NCBI GenBank assembly: GCA_904501675.1
Contig: CAJGCL010000035.1
Location: 1-17,048 of the forward strand
Direction: 5' to 3'
From: Clostridiaceae bacterium
GTDB taxonomy: Bacteria; Bacillota; Clostridia; Oscillospirales; Acutalibacteraceae
DNA length: 17,048 bases
Positions 1 through 8,628 of this stretch are shown piece after piece. Position numbers and translations under genes: made by a program. Below the pieces are notes generated by a model. The model searched no databases. It saw only the letters and a program-made list of their open reading frames with translations, and was not told the origin of the DNA. The first letter of the stretch is position 1. The number at the start of each line of letters is the position of its first letter.

Positions 1-737
1 CATATTCCTTAAAAAATACCGAGGGCGATGATTATTACGGCCACGCAGGCGGAATAGCATCTTCCCAAAACACTGTTTATGTTACATCAGAAGGCGAATG
101 CTACACATTCCCTTCCACATTGTTCAAAACGTTAAAAAATGGTGATTCAATCCAATTTCAAGGCAAGTTCAAATTAAATACAGCCGGTTCATTTGCTTGT
201 ATATACAACAACATTTTATGGACGGGCGACTTTGTTGAAAACAATGATAAGGTTAAAGAAGTCAAAAAGGATGTTACTACCCTTCAGAATGGAGAAACAT
301 TCTATGCATACTGTGAGGGCTACGCCTTGAAAGAAGGCTTACCCGATGTAAAAAAAATCAACAGTGATTCTACTGGTTATGTGCCTGATTACATAATTGC
401 AATACCTGAACAGGTACAAGGAATGGCTTTTACTAAAACAAATAAAATCATTTTCAGCACAAGCTACGGACGAAAGAACAATTCAAAAATTTACGTTTAC
501 GAAGACTTCCTTGTTAAAGAGAAATCAGGAATTAAAATGATTGACAACAAAGAGGTTGACCTTTACGCCTGCAGTAGTAGTTACCTTGCAGAAGAGATAG
601 TAGCCCTTCCAATGTCGGAGGGTATGGCAAACTCACCTGATGGTATTTATATCGCTTTTGAATCAGGCGCAAAAAAATACAGGCAAGGAAGAGGCAAATT
701 CCCTGTAGATACTCTTTATTACACAACAATTGAATAA
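1..737 (+). CDS. Beta-propeller-like protein of unknown function, C-terminal part (5' truncated by window edge)
   Basis: The reading frame is open from base 3 to a TAA at 735-737 (244 residues), so the true start lies left of the window. A TTG at 120 is in frame but has no ribosome site and lies inside homologous-looking sequence, so I do not take it as the start. The visible part has motifs spaced like blades of a propeller: GHAGGIA with YVTSEG shortly after, a central IPEQVQGMAF followed by STSYGRKNNSKIYVYE, and near the end ALPMSEGMANSPDGIYIAFESG followed by KKYR. From memory, secreted actinobacterial and clostridial proteins of unknown function share this order (HxGGIA, LPxxxQG, SxSYGR, LPxxxEG, FESGAxxY). 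That similarity is recollection, not a search result. No catalytic residues can be named. It converges on addA and ends at a shared terminator. Confidence 0.6.
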   Translation, partial: YSLKNTEGDDYYGHAGGIASSQNTVYVTSEGECYTFPSTLFKTLKNGDSIQFQGKFKLNTAGSFACIYNNILWTGDFVENNDKVKEVKKDVTTLQNGETFYAYCEGYALKEGLPDVKKINSDSTGYVPDYIIAIPEQVQGMAFTKTNKIIFSTSYGRKNNSKIYVYEDFLVKEKSGIKMIDNKEVDLYACSSSYLAEEIVALPMSEGMANSPDGIYIAFESGAKKYRQGRGKFPVDTLYYTTIE

Positions 738-740
738 TAT

Positions 741-777
741 AAAATAACACGGCAGATTTAATCTACCGTGTTATTTT
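741..777. terminator. Bidirectional hairpin terminator between the propeller-like gene and addA
   Basis: Arms at 743-756 and 762-775 pair over 14 positions with a single C-A mismatch, around a 5-base TTTAA loop. Flanking A (741-742) and T (776-777) extend the stem. The hairpin is followed by T-rich sequence on the + strand and T-rich sequence on the complement strand, so it can end both converging transcripts. The addA stop codon begins at its right edge. Confidence 0.8.
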
Positions 778-3700
778 TATATTTTTATAAACTGCTTTAG
801 CTTAAAGGAATAAATGTATTTTTCTTTTACAGGAACGCCTATACAAGCTGTAAGAGCCTGAGAATAGATTTCAAGCTGAGGAGTATAAATCGCTTTAAAA
901 ACCTCAAGTTCTGTTATATTATCGCTCTTATAGTCAATAAGCACTGCTTCACCATTTTCAATAAATGCGCAGTCAAACTTACCCTGAACAACAATTTCTT
1001 CATCATATATTTCTGAAGAAATATCCTTATACAGTTCCCCTGCTTTTTTCAAGAAAGAAAATTCAAATTCTTTATGTATATCACCCGAGGAAACAAGACG
1101 CTTACCTATATCCGAATCAAAGAAAGCTTCAACAGATGAATTATCTAAAACAGAAAGCTCTTTATCGCTTACAAGACCGTTAGAAAGCAAGCGATTCTTT
1201 TCTTCTTCAAGATTAGAGGATGCTTTTTTAAAATCACACAATTCAAGGAATTTATGAATCGCTGTTCCCCTGTCTGCACCTGTAAAGGATTCTGCAAGGA
1301 ATTTAGGTTTTCTTCTTGCAAAATACTTTCTTTCGTCTAAATGGCGTTCTGTAGAGGATGCTGTTCGTTTCGCAAGGATTTCTGAGCAATCGTATTTATA
1401 AACGAAGTTTACTCGTTCATCTAACCGAGAAATTATTTCTTCATCAACATCGAAAACAACATCATTGTGTTCACCTGAAGAGATTTCAACTATTTCTCTT
1501 TCCGAGTTAACATTCATTGGATATTCTGAATTTATACTTTCGGGATTAACAATTTCACACTGCTGACGAACAATATCACACATACTATGTTTCGAAAAAC
1601 AAGTAAGAAGCCATTCTGTCATTGACTTTGCTTTGTAAACAGCATATGGATGGAGTTTACCATTAGCATCAAAACCAAGATGATTATTCACCCTGATTTT
1701 CTTTTTTAGGCCATCTCTATTTTTAAAGCTACACGCAAAAACAAGGTGTTCCTTTGCACGAGTCATTGCAACATACAAAACTCTCAATTCCTCAGATGCT
1801 CCGCCATAGAGAATATCCTTCTCGGTTGCAACAGAAGAAACTGTGTTATAAGTTGTAAAGTTTTCATCATCGCGAATTTTAAGCCCTATACCTGTATTAC
1901 GGGAAATCTTCAAAGGATTGTATGCATCTCTCCTATTAAAGTCAGCAGAACAATCAGCAACAATAACATAAGGGAATTCAAGGCCTTTACTTTTATGAAT
2001 AGACATAATCTGCACGCCACTGGGAGACGTCACGCCACTGTAGGTGTGCATTTTTTGTGAATTGACAGCACTATCCATACTTCTGACAAATGCACCAAGA
2101 CCTACCCTGCCACTTTTAGTGAATGAATCAGCAAAATCCATAAAACCACGGATATTTGCACTACGATTTCTACCGTCTTCAGCTGCAAGAAAAACATTGA
2201 TTATATCAGTATCTCTTACAATAAATTTCACAAATTCATTTAGCGGATAGGACGCGGCAATATTTCTATAAAGCTGAAGTTTGTCTAAAAAATGTTTTGC
2301 CTTTTCTGAGATTTTTGCATATTCTTCAAGGCACACAAAAAGCTCCGCATTTGAATTCACCATTCTTATTTCTGAAAGCTCATCTGCTGTAAAACCGAAC
2401 AAAGGTGAAAAAAGAACAGAAATCAAAGGAATATCAACAAGCGGATTATTAACAACCTTAACAAGGCTCATAAGAAGCTGAATTTCTTTTGAAAGGCTTG
2501 TATCACCATCAAGAACAGTATTAGATGAAATTCCTTCTTCTGTAAGCGCCTGGGCATAAACATGGGCCTTTTTTTTCATATTACGGAGAAGAATACAAAT
2601 ATCTGAACTTTCTATAGATCTTTTGCCTGTTTTGGTTGTAATAATAATCTTTGATTTTAACAAATCTTTAATATAAAGAGCTATTTGCTCTGCTTCAAGG
2701 CAAACAGTTTCAGCAGAATTATGTTCTGAAAAATCAAAGCAAAGGAGTTCAATATCAGGCTCAGGCTTATCTTCAAAATATGAAGCGCCGAAAACAAGCT
2801 CTTCCTTTTCGTTGTAATCAATTTCACCAACATCCTCACTCATTATTGTAGTGAAAATATGGTTTGTTGCATCTGCAATACCTTTACGGCTTCTGAAATT
2901 ACGGTCAAGCCTTATTTGCGAAGGATGCTTTCCGCCATCATAATCAGGCAATCTTTTCTTTAAAGCCATAAAAAGCTGAGGACTTGCTAAACGGAATTTA
3001 TAAATACTCTGCTTGACATCACCAACACAATATAAATTACTGCAATTGCGTGAAATCGCTTCAAAAATTATATTCTGAGCCTGGTTTGTATCCTGATACT
3101 CATCAATAAAAATCTCTTTATATTTAATCTGCAGAGAAAGAGCTAAAGGTGTAGGCTCCCAACCGTCATCTTTAAATTCTACAAGCAAATCAATACTCTT
3201 ATGAAGAATGTCATCAAAAGCGTATGCGTTACGCTCTTTTTTCATTTCAGCAAGAGTTTCTTCAAGCATTATAACAGAATCGCAAAGCTTTTTTATTATC
3301 GGCTTTAACTTAAGAGAATCTGCTTTATGCTCAGCATCTGTCGGTAATTCAAGGGCTTCAATGGATTCGAGATCCGCCTTATAAACCTTAAAAGCTTCTG
3401 CAGCAAGGTCTTTTATATAATTATTCACCTTTGTATTTCTACCATCGCAAGTAAAAAATATTCCATCGCGAATCATTGAAACCATGCTGTCCCAGTTGCG
3501 ATTGTCTATACAATCAATTAACTGTTGCAGTCTTTCTGCGTTAACATTAAATTTATTAACAAAATTGGGGTTGAAGCCGCCGCTTTCTTCAAGAAGTGAA
3601 ACAGCTTTTAACAATCGTTTTCGATGATAATCTGCAAAAAGTCTGATGTCTTTATAAATTATATCTGCCCATACTGTATCATTGGGAGTTTTGTCTTCAG

Positions 3701-4301
3701 AAAATGAATCAACTACGCTTTCAAGCCACAGCTTTGGTGACGGATATGAACGAGAATCTTTATATAAACTATAAATAACCTCACCAAGTCTGCTATCGTC
3801 ACGTTCACTCAAAAACATTGATGTAAGCTTAATAAAGCTATCATCATTCTCCTCATAAAGCTTATTAATAACCACTTCTATGGCGTCATTAGTCATTTCA
3901 GCAAGGTCTTTATCGTCAAGAACAGAATAATCAACACAAACATCTGCCTTGGTAAAATTTTCTTTAACTAATTTCTGACAGAAAGAGTCCATTGTGCATA
4001 TATCGGCAAGCGGAAGTGATGCCATCTGTTCGCGAATATAGGTAGTATTATTGCCACTATCTGCGGTTTCTTTGAGAGCTTTATAAATTCTGTCTTTCAT
4101 TTCACCTGCCGCGGCACGAGTAAAAGTAACAACAAGAATTTCAGACACACTACACGGATTATTTATATCAGATACAATGTTTTTTACACGCTCAGTAAGA
4201 ACAGCAGTTTTACCTGAACCTGCCGCAGCAGAAACAAGCACCTGCATACCGCGGGATTGTATAGCTTTTTGCTGTTCAACAGTCCATTCAGTTTTGCTCA
4301 T
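777..4301 (-). CDS. addA: ATP-dependent helicase/nuclease subunit AddA
   Basis: AddA is the 3'-5' helicase and nuclease subunit of AddAB, the Firmicutes counterpart of RecBCD, which resects double-strand breaks and loads RecA. The 1174-residue protein has the superfamily 1 motifs in order: Walker A AAAGSGKT (25-32), DEYQ box (about 400-403), GDVKQSIYKFR (about 427-437), SIHKSKGLEFPYVIVAD (about 767-783) and VLYVAMTRAKEHL (about 841-853). A C-terminal RecB-type nuclease domain carries GTAIHKFLEL, GKFD (Asp near 1110) and LIDYKSD (Asp 1123, Lys 1125), so both activities look intact. Length is close to Bacillus AddA (about 1230). I chose ATG at 4301 because GGAGG lies 8 bases upstream. A GTG at 4310 is in frame, but the same GGAGG abuts it. 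The start lies inside the end of addB, which indicates translational coupling. Confidence 0.97.
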   Translation of the reverse strand: MSKTEWTVEQQKAIQSRGMQVLVSAAAGSGKTAVLTERVKNIVSDINNPCSVSEILVVTFTRAAAGEMKDRIYKALKETADSGNNTTYIREQMASLPLADICTMDSFCQKLVKENFTKADVCVDYSVLDDKDLAEMTNDAIEVVINKLYEENDDSFIKLTSMFLSERDDSRLGEVIYSLYKDSRSYPSPKLWLESVVDSFSEDKTPNDTVWADIIYKDIRLFADYHRKRLLKAVSLLEESGGFNPNFVNKFNVNAERLQQLIDCIDNRNWDSMVSMIRDGIFFTCDGRNTKVNNYIKDLAAEAFKVYKADLESIEALELPTDAEHKADSLKLKPIIKKLCDSVIMLEETLAEMKKERNAYAFDDILHKSIDLLVEFKDDGWEPTPLALSLQIKYKEIFIDEYQDTNQAQNIIFEAISRNCSNLYCVGDVKQSIYKFRLASPQLFMALKKRLPDYDGGKHPSQIRLDRNFRSRKGIADATNHIFTTIMSEDVGEIDYNEKEELVFGASYFEDKPEPDIELLCFDFSEHNSAETVCLEAEQIALYIKDLLKSKIIITTKTGKRSIESSDICILLRNMKKKAHVYAQALTEEGISSNTVLDGDTSLSKEIQLLMSLVKVVNNPLVDIPLISVLFSPLFGFTADELSEIRMVNSNAELFVCLEEYAKISEKAKHFLDKLQLYRNIAASYPLNEFVKFIVRDTDIINVFLAAEDGRNRSANIRGFMDFADSFTKSGRVGLGAFVRSMDSAVNSQKMHTYSGVTSPSGVQIMSIHKSKGLEFPYVIVADCSADFNRRDAYNPLKISRNTGIGLKIRDDENFTTYNTVSSVATEKDILYGGASEELRVLYVAMTRAKEHLVFACSFKNRDGLKKKIRVNNHLGFDANGKLHPYAVYKAKSMTEWLLTCFSKHSMCDIVRQQCEIVNPESINSEYPMNVNSEREIVEISSGEHNDVVFDVDEEIISRLDERVNFVYKYDCSEILAKRTASSTERHLDERKYFARRKPKFLAESFTGADRGTAIHKFLELCDFKKASSNLEEEKNRLLSNGLVSDKELSVLDNSSVEAFFDSDIGKRLVSSGDIHKEFEFSFLKKAGELYKDISSEIYDEEIVVQGKFDCAFIENGEAVLIDYKSDNITELEVFKAIYTPQLEIYSQALTACIGVPVKEKYIYSFKLKQFIKI

Positions 4302-7300
4302 CTTCCTCACCTCCCAGCAGTTTTATAGCTTTAGAATGATCTAAATCCAGTACAGTACGAACTTCATCGCCTGATTCATATCCGCAGATAGACCTGTATG
4401 AGCAATATTTACACATTTTACCTTCATCACCATCACCCACAGGAATTGCAGGAATTTTACCCTGATGTAATGAATCGCCCATTTCTTTTATTTTACTATC
4501 AATTATCTTTGAAAGATTTTTAAAATCACCTTGGGTATATGTATTACCAACAAACTTTTCTTTTGCTTCGTCATAGCTTGCAGGAAAATATTTTGGTGCA
4601 TCTATCGCCCCCATTGCTTTTAAAACAACAAGGCTTTCTAACACCATCCCCGATAATTTACCACTTAAAGTTTTTTGATTTGCTACCTCTTCAGGCTTTG
4701 GCGAACGGCTTTTCAAGTAATCCGATATACCGATTTTAGACGGAAGGTACAAAACACCTGACGGTATAAAATCGCCGTAAACATCCTTACCGTTCTTCTC
4801 GAGCGCCATTAAATACAATACCATCTGAATATTAAGTCCGTCATAAAGTTCCGAAAGCTTAAATTCCTTTTTACCCGTTTTGTAGTCAATAATACGGACA
4901 TACTTTATGCCGTCTTTTTCGGCAATATCAACCCGGTCAACAGAACCACGAACAAAGACCTTACCTTCCTGAAGTTCAACCTCATACAAAGGTATTTCCT
5001 CTCCGCCAATTTCAACCTCAAACCCACAAGGCTCAAAGGAACCAACAGAAAACTCATCCTTAAGGCGGGCGATTATAGCCATACAAGTATCAACAAGTCT
5101 GTTATAAAGGAACAAAAATCTTTTTGACTTGCCGTCAAGACCACCCATTTTATCTTCAATATATTCCTGAAGAATTGAGGATACATCGTTACGAATCACA
5201 TTTTCATCAGCAGAAACAAATGAACCTTTAGGATATTTTTTAAGAATTGTTTCCATAACAAGATGGACAATTGTACCGCTCTGCGCAGGGTCAAGCTCCG
5301 CTGTTCTTAAAGGCTCCGCTTTTAATCCGTAGCGCACAAAATATGAAAACGGACAATTATAATAGGATTCAATTCTGCTTGCAGATAAATACATATCCTT
5401 TTTGAAAAGGGATTGAGAAACAGTTGTGTTATCAATTTTATAGTCTCTTTCACCTGCAACATTAGAAAGGGCAAACAATCTGCCCGCATATTCTTTTTTA
5501 TTTTTAAAATAATCGTAGAGAGTAGTACGAAGAACACTGTTCTCTCTGAAATTTTTAGCAAGAAGAGAAAATGCGTCATCATCACTTTCAACCAAAGAAA
5601 GTGCATCGCATTCGGATGTTGAAACAACCGTAATATTCTCAACCGACTCCAAAGCAGCATCTATTATTTCCGATGGATATAATTCAGAGCCGTCAGAATC
5701 TATAGTTTTATATGATAAATAAAGTTTATCAGTGGCTGATGTTACTGCGCAATAAGATATAAACTTTTCTTCGGGAATACTATCTTTATACGCAGGCTTT
5801 ATTTCAAGACCTAAATTTGTAAGAGAAACTCTGTCTGAATCAGTTAAAATGCCACTCTGCACTGACACAAGAGGAAATTCATCCTTGTTTACACCAACAA
5901 GGAAAACAGCCTTAAGTTTTTCTGTTCGGATTCTGTCGGCACTACCAATTTTAATTTCATCAAGGCCCTGAGGGATCTCGCCAATTTCACCTGAATCTGA
6001 AAGAATAGTGAACAATTCAAACCAACGTTTAATTGACATATACTTGCCATCACCGAAGGTTGCCATTTCATCAAGCATTTCCATAAGAATATCCCAGGAA
6101 ACTGCCTGACGCTCTGCTTCAACAGGGAATCCACTATCGTTAAGATTTTTATACAAATCATAAAGCTTATCCTGAATATGTTGTTTTTCTAGAAAACTAT
6201 AAACAATCCCTGAAATCTCTTTACCTGTTTTGTTCTCGCAATCATTTTTCAATTTAAAAACAGGTCCGATCGCTTTCTTTCTTGATTCGTTTAGCTCATC
6301 AAGCTGTTTATGCGCTTTTTCATTAAATTCGTTACCGAAGCCGTCGGGATGCATCGTAAAACCATCACGCCAATTTGACGCGCCAACACCCCATATTAAT
6401 GCATATTTTTCAAGTCTTGATATCTCCGTAAGAGTCAGATTACTTAAACCTGACTTGAGATAAATCAAAATATTTTCTGTTGTAAGATTTGAAGTAATAC
6501 AGGAAAGAACGGCGTTAAGATAAACAAACAATGCCTCATATTTGAGAGAACGCCTGTTGTCTTCAAAAACAGGGATATCAAGACTCTTAAGTTCTTCTGC
6601 AATCAAAGAATTATAGGAACCCTCTACACGCTCTATAACCGCAATATCGCGACACCTGTACTCGGCTGAACGGATGAGTTTTTTTATCTGAGCAGCAATG
6701 TATTTGCACTCATCATATTTATCTGTACATTTATATACAACAACACTTCCGTCAGACGGTTTTTTCTCTGTCTTTTCATCATTAAAAATATTCTTTTCCA
6801 AGCAAAAAATATCTGACGAAAAAGCATCTGATTTTTGACTACAATAAATTTCATCGACACCTACAGAACATTTATTTGCAATTGCTCTGAGATGCATTTC
6901 GAACTCTTTTATGTAATAAAACGGTGTATACTTTCCGTCGTTTTCGTCTGTACACAATGACACATACACGTCATCTGCCTGAGACAGCATAATACTAAAG
7001 CAATCTGCTTCTTGTTTTAAAAATGACCTGAAACCATCAATAAAAACAGTTTTGCCTTTAAAAATATTGTTATTAACAGCAAATTCGGAAAGCATATTAA
7101 CAGAATCTGTATCGTCAAAATAACTCTGCTTTACAAGGGCATTGTACGCATCATTAATAAGAGCGATATCCTGAAGTTTTTCCTTTAAAAAGCCATCGCC
7201 AAGAAGTTCTGCTTTTTCTGTTAAATCATCAGAAGAAATATTACAATATTTGAATTCTTTACACAAATCAACAAGCGGATTCAAAGCCGTGTAATTTGTT

Positions 7301-7632
7301 TTAATAGATGAGAATACATTGAGCCTACCTTCGAGAGATTGAAGTGCTTCGCTCATAATAGCCGCTCTTACACCATTATCTGCAATAGACTTGGTATAGT
7401 ATGGCGTATTTTTCAAGGTTGAAAGAGCTAAACGTTTAAAACTGAATACACCAACGTTTTTTAAACCTGAAGCACCTAAATATTTAAGCATACTTCTTTC
7501 CGTTTCGAAAGAAAACTGCTCAGGAATAATCAAAAGAGGCTTACTTTCGCCTTTATTTAATTTTTCGGTAATAATCTGACGCATAGCCTGGGTTTTCCCA
7601 CTCCCTGCTCTGCCTTTAATTAAATGAAGCAT
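4288..7632 (-). CDS. addB: ATP-dependent nuclease subunit AddB (iron-sulfur type)
   Basis: AddB is the second nuclease and Chi-recognition subunit of AddAB. The 1114-residue protein begins with a Walker A loop, GRAGSGKT (7-14), has a degenerate helicase-like middle, and ends in a RecB-family nuclease domain with GSVDRVD and IIDYKTG (Asp near 916, Lys near 918). Four cysteines match the known AddB 4Fe-4S cluster pattern: one in the YYNCPFSYF segment (about residue 760) and three near the C-terminus spaced CxxC-x5-C (about 1074, 1077, 1083). The ATG at 7632 follows a GGAGG site by about 5 bases. It is first in the operon, and its last 14 bases overlap addA, giving the usual addB-addA order. The only plausible promoter is in the divergent region with the DUF378 gene. 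Confidence 0.97.
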   Translation of the reverse strand: MLHLIKGRAGSGKTQAMRQIITEKLNKGESKPLLIIPEQFSFETERSMLKYLGASGLKNVGVFSFKRLALSTLKNTPYYTKSIADNGVRAAIMSEALQSLEGRLNVFSSIKTNYTALNPLVDLCKEFKYCNISSDDLTEKAELLGDGFLKEKLQDIALINDAYNALVKQSYFDDTDSVNMLSEFAVNNNIFKGKTVFIDGFRSFLKQEADCFSIMLSQADDVYVSLCTDENDGKYTPFYYIKEFEMHLRAIANKCSVGVDEIYCSQKSDAFSSDIFCLEKNIFNDEKTEKKPSDGSVVVYKCTDKYDECKYIAAQIKKLIRSAEYRCRDIAVIERVEGSYNSLIAEELKSLDIPVFEDNRRSLKYEALFVYLNAVLSCITSNLTTENILIYLKSGLSNLTLTEISRLEKYALIWGVGASNWRDGFTMHPDGFGNEFNEKAHKQLDELNESRKKAIGPVFKLKNDCENKTGKEISGIVYSFLEKQHIQDKLYDLYKNLNDSGFPVEAERQAVSWDILMEMLDEMATFGDGKYMSIKRWFELFTILSDSGEIGEIPQGLDEIKIGSADRIRTEKLKAVFLVGVNKDEFPLVSVQSGILTDSDRVSLTNLGLEIKPAYKDSIPEEKFISYCAVTSATDKLYLSYKTIDSDGSELYPSEIIDAALESVENITVVSTSECDALSLVESDDDAFSLLAKNFRENSVLRTTLYDYFKNKKEYAGRLFALSNVAGERDYKIDNTTVSQSLFKKDMYLSASRIESYYNCPFSYFVRYGLKAEPLRTAELDPAQSGTIVHLVMETILKKYPKGSFVSADENVIRNDVSSILQEYIEDKMGGLDGKSKRFLFLYNRLVDTCMAIIARLKDEFSVGSFEPCGFEVEIGGEEIPLYEVELQEGKVFVRGSVDRVDIAEKDGIKYVRIIDYKTGKKEFKLSELYDGLNIQMVLYLMALEKNGKDVYGDFIPSGVLYLPSKIGISDYLKSRSPKPEEVANQKTLSGKLSGMVLESLVVLKAMGAIDAPKYFPASYDEAKEKFVGNTYTQGDFKNLSKIIDSKIKEMGDSLHQGKIPAIPVGDGDEGKMCKYCSYRSICGYESGDEVRTVLDLDHSKAIKLLGGEEDEQN

Positions 7633-7659
7633 AAAAACCTCCGTTTTTTTATTAATTTA

Positions 7660-7688
7660 ATAATATCATAAATATTGAAAAAATTAAA
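7660..7688 (-). promoter_or_regulatory. Candidate sigma-A promoter for addB-addA
   Basis: On the complement strand an extended -10, TGA TATTAT (TATTAT at 7660-7665, TGA at 7666-7668), is preceded at 17 bases by a weak -35, TTTAAT (7683-7688). It lies about 28 bases upstream of the addB start. The region is very AT-rich, so chance matches are easy; the TGn extension and spacing favour it. Confidence 0.4.
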
Positions 7689-7706
7689 TATATAATTTTA
7701 GTTTAT

Positions 7707-7726
7707 AAGTACTTTATTTAGTACTT
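7707..7726. promoter_or_regulatory. Small inverted repeat in the addB/DUF378 divergent promoter region
   Basis: Perfect 6-base arms AAGTAC (7707-7712) and GTACTT (7721-7726) are separated by 8 AT-only bases, so the symmetric halves lie roughly one and a half helical turns apart. It sits between the two divergent starts and overlaps the -35 zone of the possible DUF378 promoter. It could be an operator, but the arms are short. The rest of 7633-7793 is AT-rich, with only the promoter candidates listed. Confidence 0.3.
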
Positions 7727-7745
7727 GATAAATGAATAATATAAA
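7717..7745 (+). promoter_or_regulatory. Weak candidate promoter for the DUF378 gene
   Basis: TATAAA (7740-7745) is preceded at 17 bases by TTTAGT (7717-7722), which is a poor -35. It is the best spaced pair I can see upstream of the small gene, but AT richness makes it weak evidence. Confidence 0.22.
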
Positions 7746-7793
7746 ATATTCCGTAAATAATAAAAACAGAAATTTAGTGAAAGGAGAATGTTC

Positions 7794-8018
7794 ATGTTAG
7801 ACAGAATCGCTTTAATACTTGTTACAATAGGCGCACTTAATTGGGGAAGCATCGGTCTTTTCAAGTTTGACCTTGTGGCATGGTTATTCGGCGGACAAGC
7901 CGCAATATTATCAAGAATAATCTATGTTGTTATAGCTCTTGCAGGTATTTGGTGCATTTCACTTCTTTTCAGAGAAAACGAAATGGTTGGAACAGTTACA
8001 AATGACAGAGTTGAATAA
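7794..8018 (+). CDS. DUF378 family small membrane protein (YuzA-like)
   Basis: This 74-residue protein has two predicted membrane helices (about 2-20 and 38-57) and the family signature: ALNWGSIGLFKFDLVAWLFGG then LSRIIYVVIALAGIWCI. DUF378 proteins are small membrane proteins of unknown function, widespread in Firmicutes, and the length is typical. I chose ATG at 7794 because AAGGAG at 7781-7786 lies 7 bases upstream. An in-frame ATG at 7788 is only one base from that site. It is a single-gene unit, divergent from addB and closed by its own hairpin terminator. Nothing links it functionally to its neighbours. Confidence 0.9.
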   Translation: MLDRIALILVTIGALNWGSIGLFKFDLVAWLFGGQAAILSRIIYVVIALAGIWCISLLFRENEMVGTVTNDRVE

Positions 8019-8022
8019 AACA

Positions 8023-8055
8023 AAAGCACTCACTTCATAAAGAAGTGAGTGCTTT
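8023..8055. terminator. Bidirectional terminator between the DUF378 gene and greA
   Basis: Perfect 14-bp stem (8023-8036 with 8042-8055) with a 5-base ATAAA loop. The stem ends in AAAG/CTTT, giving T-runs in both directions. It begins 4 bases after the DUF378 stop and ends 5 bases before the greA stop, so it serves both converging genes. Confidence 0.92.
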
Positions 8056-8060
8056 ATCAT

Positions 8061-8537
8061 TTAGTTGTTTTCAAGTTTTACAATTTTATATGTCATAACA
8101 CCGCGAGGAGCTTCAACCGAAACCTTATCGCCTACCTTATGACCCATAAGAGCTTTTCCAACAGGGGATTCGTCAGAAATCCTGCCTTTTGTTGAATCTG
8201 CCTGAGCAAAACCTGTTATTGTGAATATTTTTTCAGCAGAACCCTTAGCAGTTCCTTTGATTGTTACAACAGAACCAACGTGAACAACCTCTGAATTTGT
8301 TGTTTCTTCGTCAAGAATAGTTGCTTTTAAAAGTATAGCTTCAATATCATTGATTTCTGCTTCAAGCTTCGCCTGCTCTGATTTTGCTTCATCATATTCA
8401 CTGTTTTCGGAAAGATCTCCGAAAGAACGGGCAACTTTAAGTTTTTCTGCAATATCGGAACGACCGGATTTAAGTACGGCAAGCTTCTCTTTAAGCTCTT
8501 CGTAGCCTTCTTTTGTTAAAACGATATCCTGTGCCAT
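8061..8537 (-). CDS. greA: Transcription elongation factor GreA
   Basis: GreA enters the RNA polymerase secondary channel and stimulates cleavage of backtracked RNA so that stalled complexes can resume. The 158-residue product has the usual length. An N-terminal coiled coil carries the conserved tip SFGDLSENSEYDEAK, with the two acidic tip residues at 41 and 44 as in the family. The C-terminal FKBP-like domain contains SPVGKALMGHKVGDKVSVEAPRG. I chose ATG at 8537 (protein starts MAQDIVLTKEGYEEL); a GAGAGG lies about 12 bases upstream, a little far. In-frame upstream starts at 8549 and 8561 would overlap or precede that site and add residues absent from the family. It has its own strong promoter. 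Confidence 0.96.
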   Translation of the reverse strand: MAQDIVLTKEGYEELKEKLAVLKSGRSDIAEKLKVARSFGDLSENSEYDEAKSEQAKLEAEINDIEAILLKATILDEETTNSEVVHVGSVVTIKGTAKGSAEKIFTITGFAQADSTKGRISDESPVGKALMGHKVGDKVSVEAPRGVMTYKIVKLENN

Positions 8538-8585
8538 TAATAAATACATCCTCTCAAGCAAAAATGCTTCAATTAATACCGCTAT

Positions 8586-8614
8586 ATTATATTAAAATTA
8601 ACAATAAAAGTCAA
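8586..8614 (-). promoter_or_regulatory. Strong sigma-A promoter for greA
   Basis: On the complement strand: -35 TTGACT (8609-8614), 17-base spacer, and a perfect -10 TATAAT (8586-8591). The predicted transcript starts near 8579, with a leader of about 40 bases. The leader contains a small AAGCA/TGCTT hairpin upstream of the ribosome site. The -35 lies only 15 bases past the stop of the upstream gene, which has no terminator of its own, so read-through may add to greA expression. Confidence 0.82.
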
Positions 8615-8628
8615 GTGATAAGTAATGA

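Noticed and set aside
120..737. TTG at 120 as the start of the first gene
   Set aside because: The frame stays open to the window edge, the upstream residues (GHAGGIA, YVTSEG) look like part of the same fold, and no ribosome site precedes the TTG.
8556..8580. AAGCA/TGCTT hairpin in the greA leader as a regulatory element
   Set aside because: Only 5 bp with a 3-base loop, and it does not cover the ribosome site; it is too weak to call.
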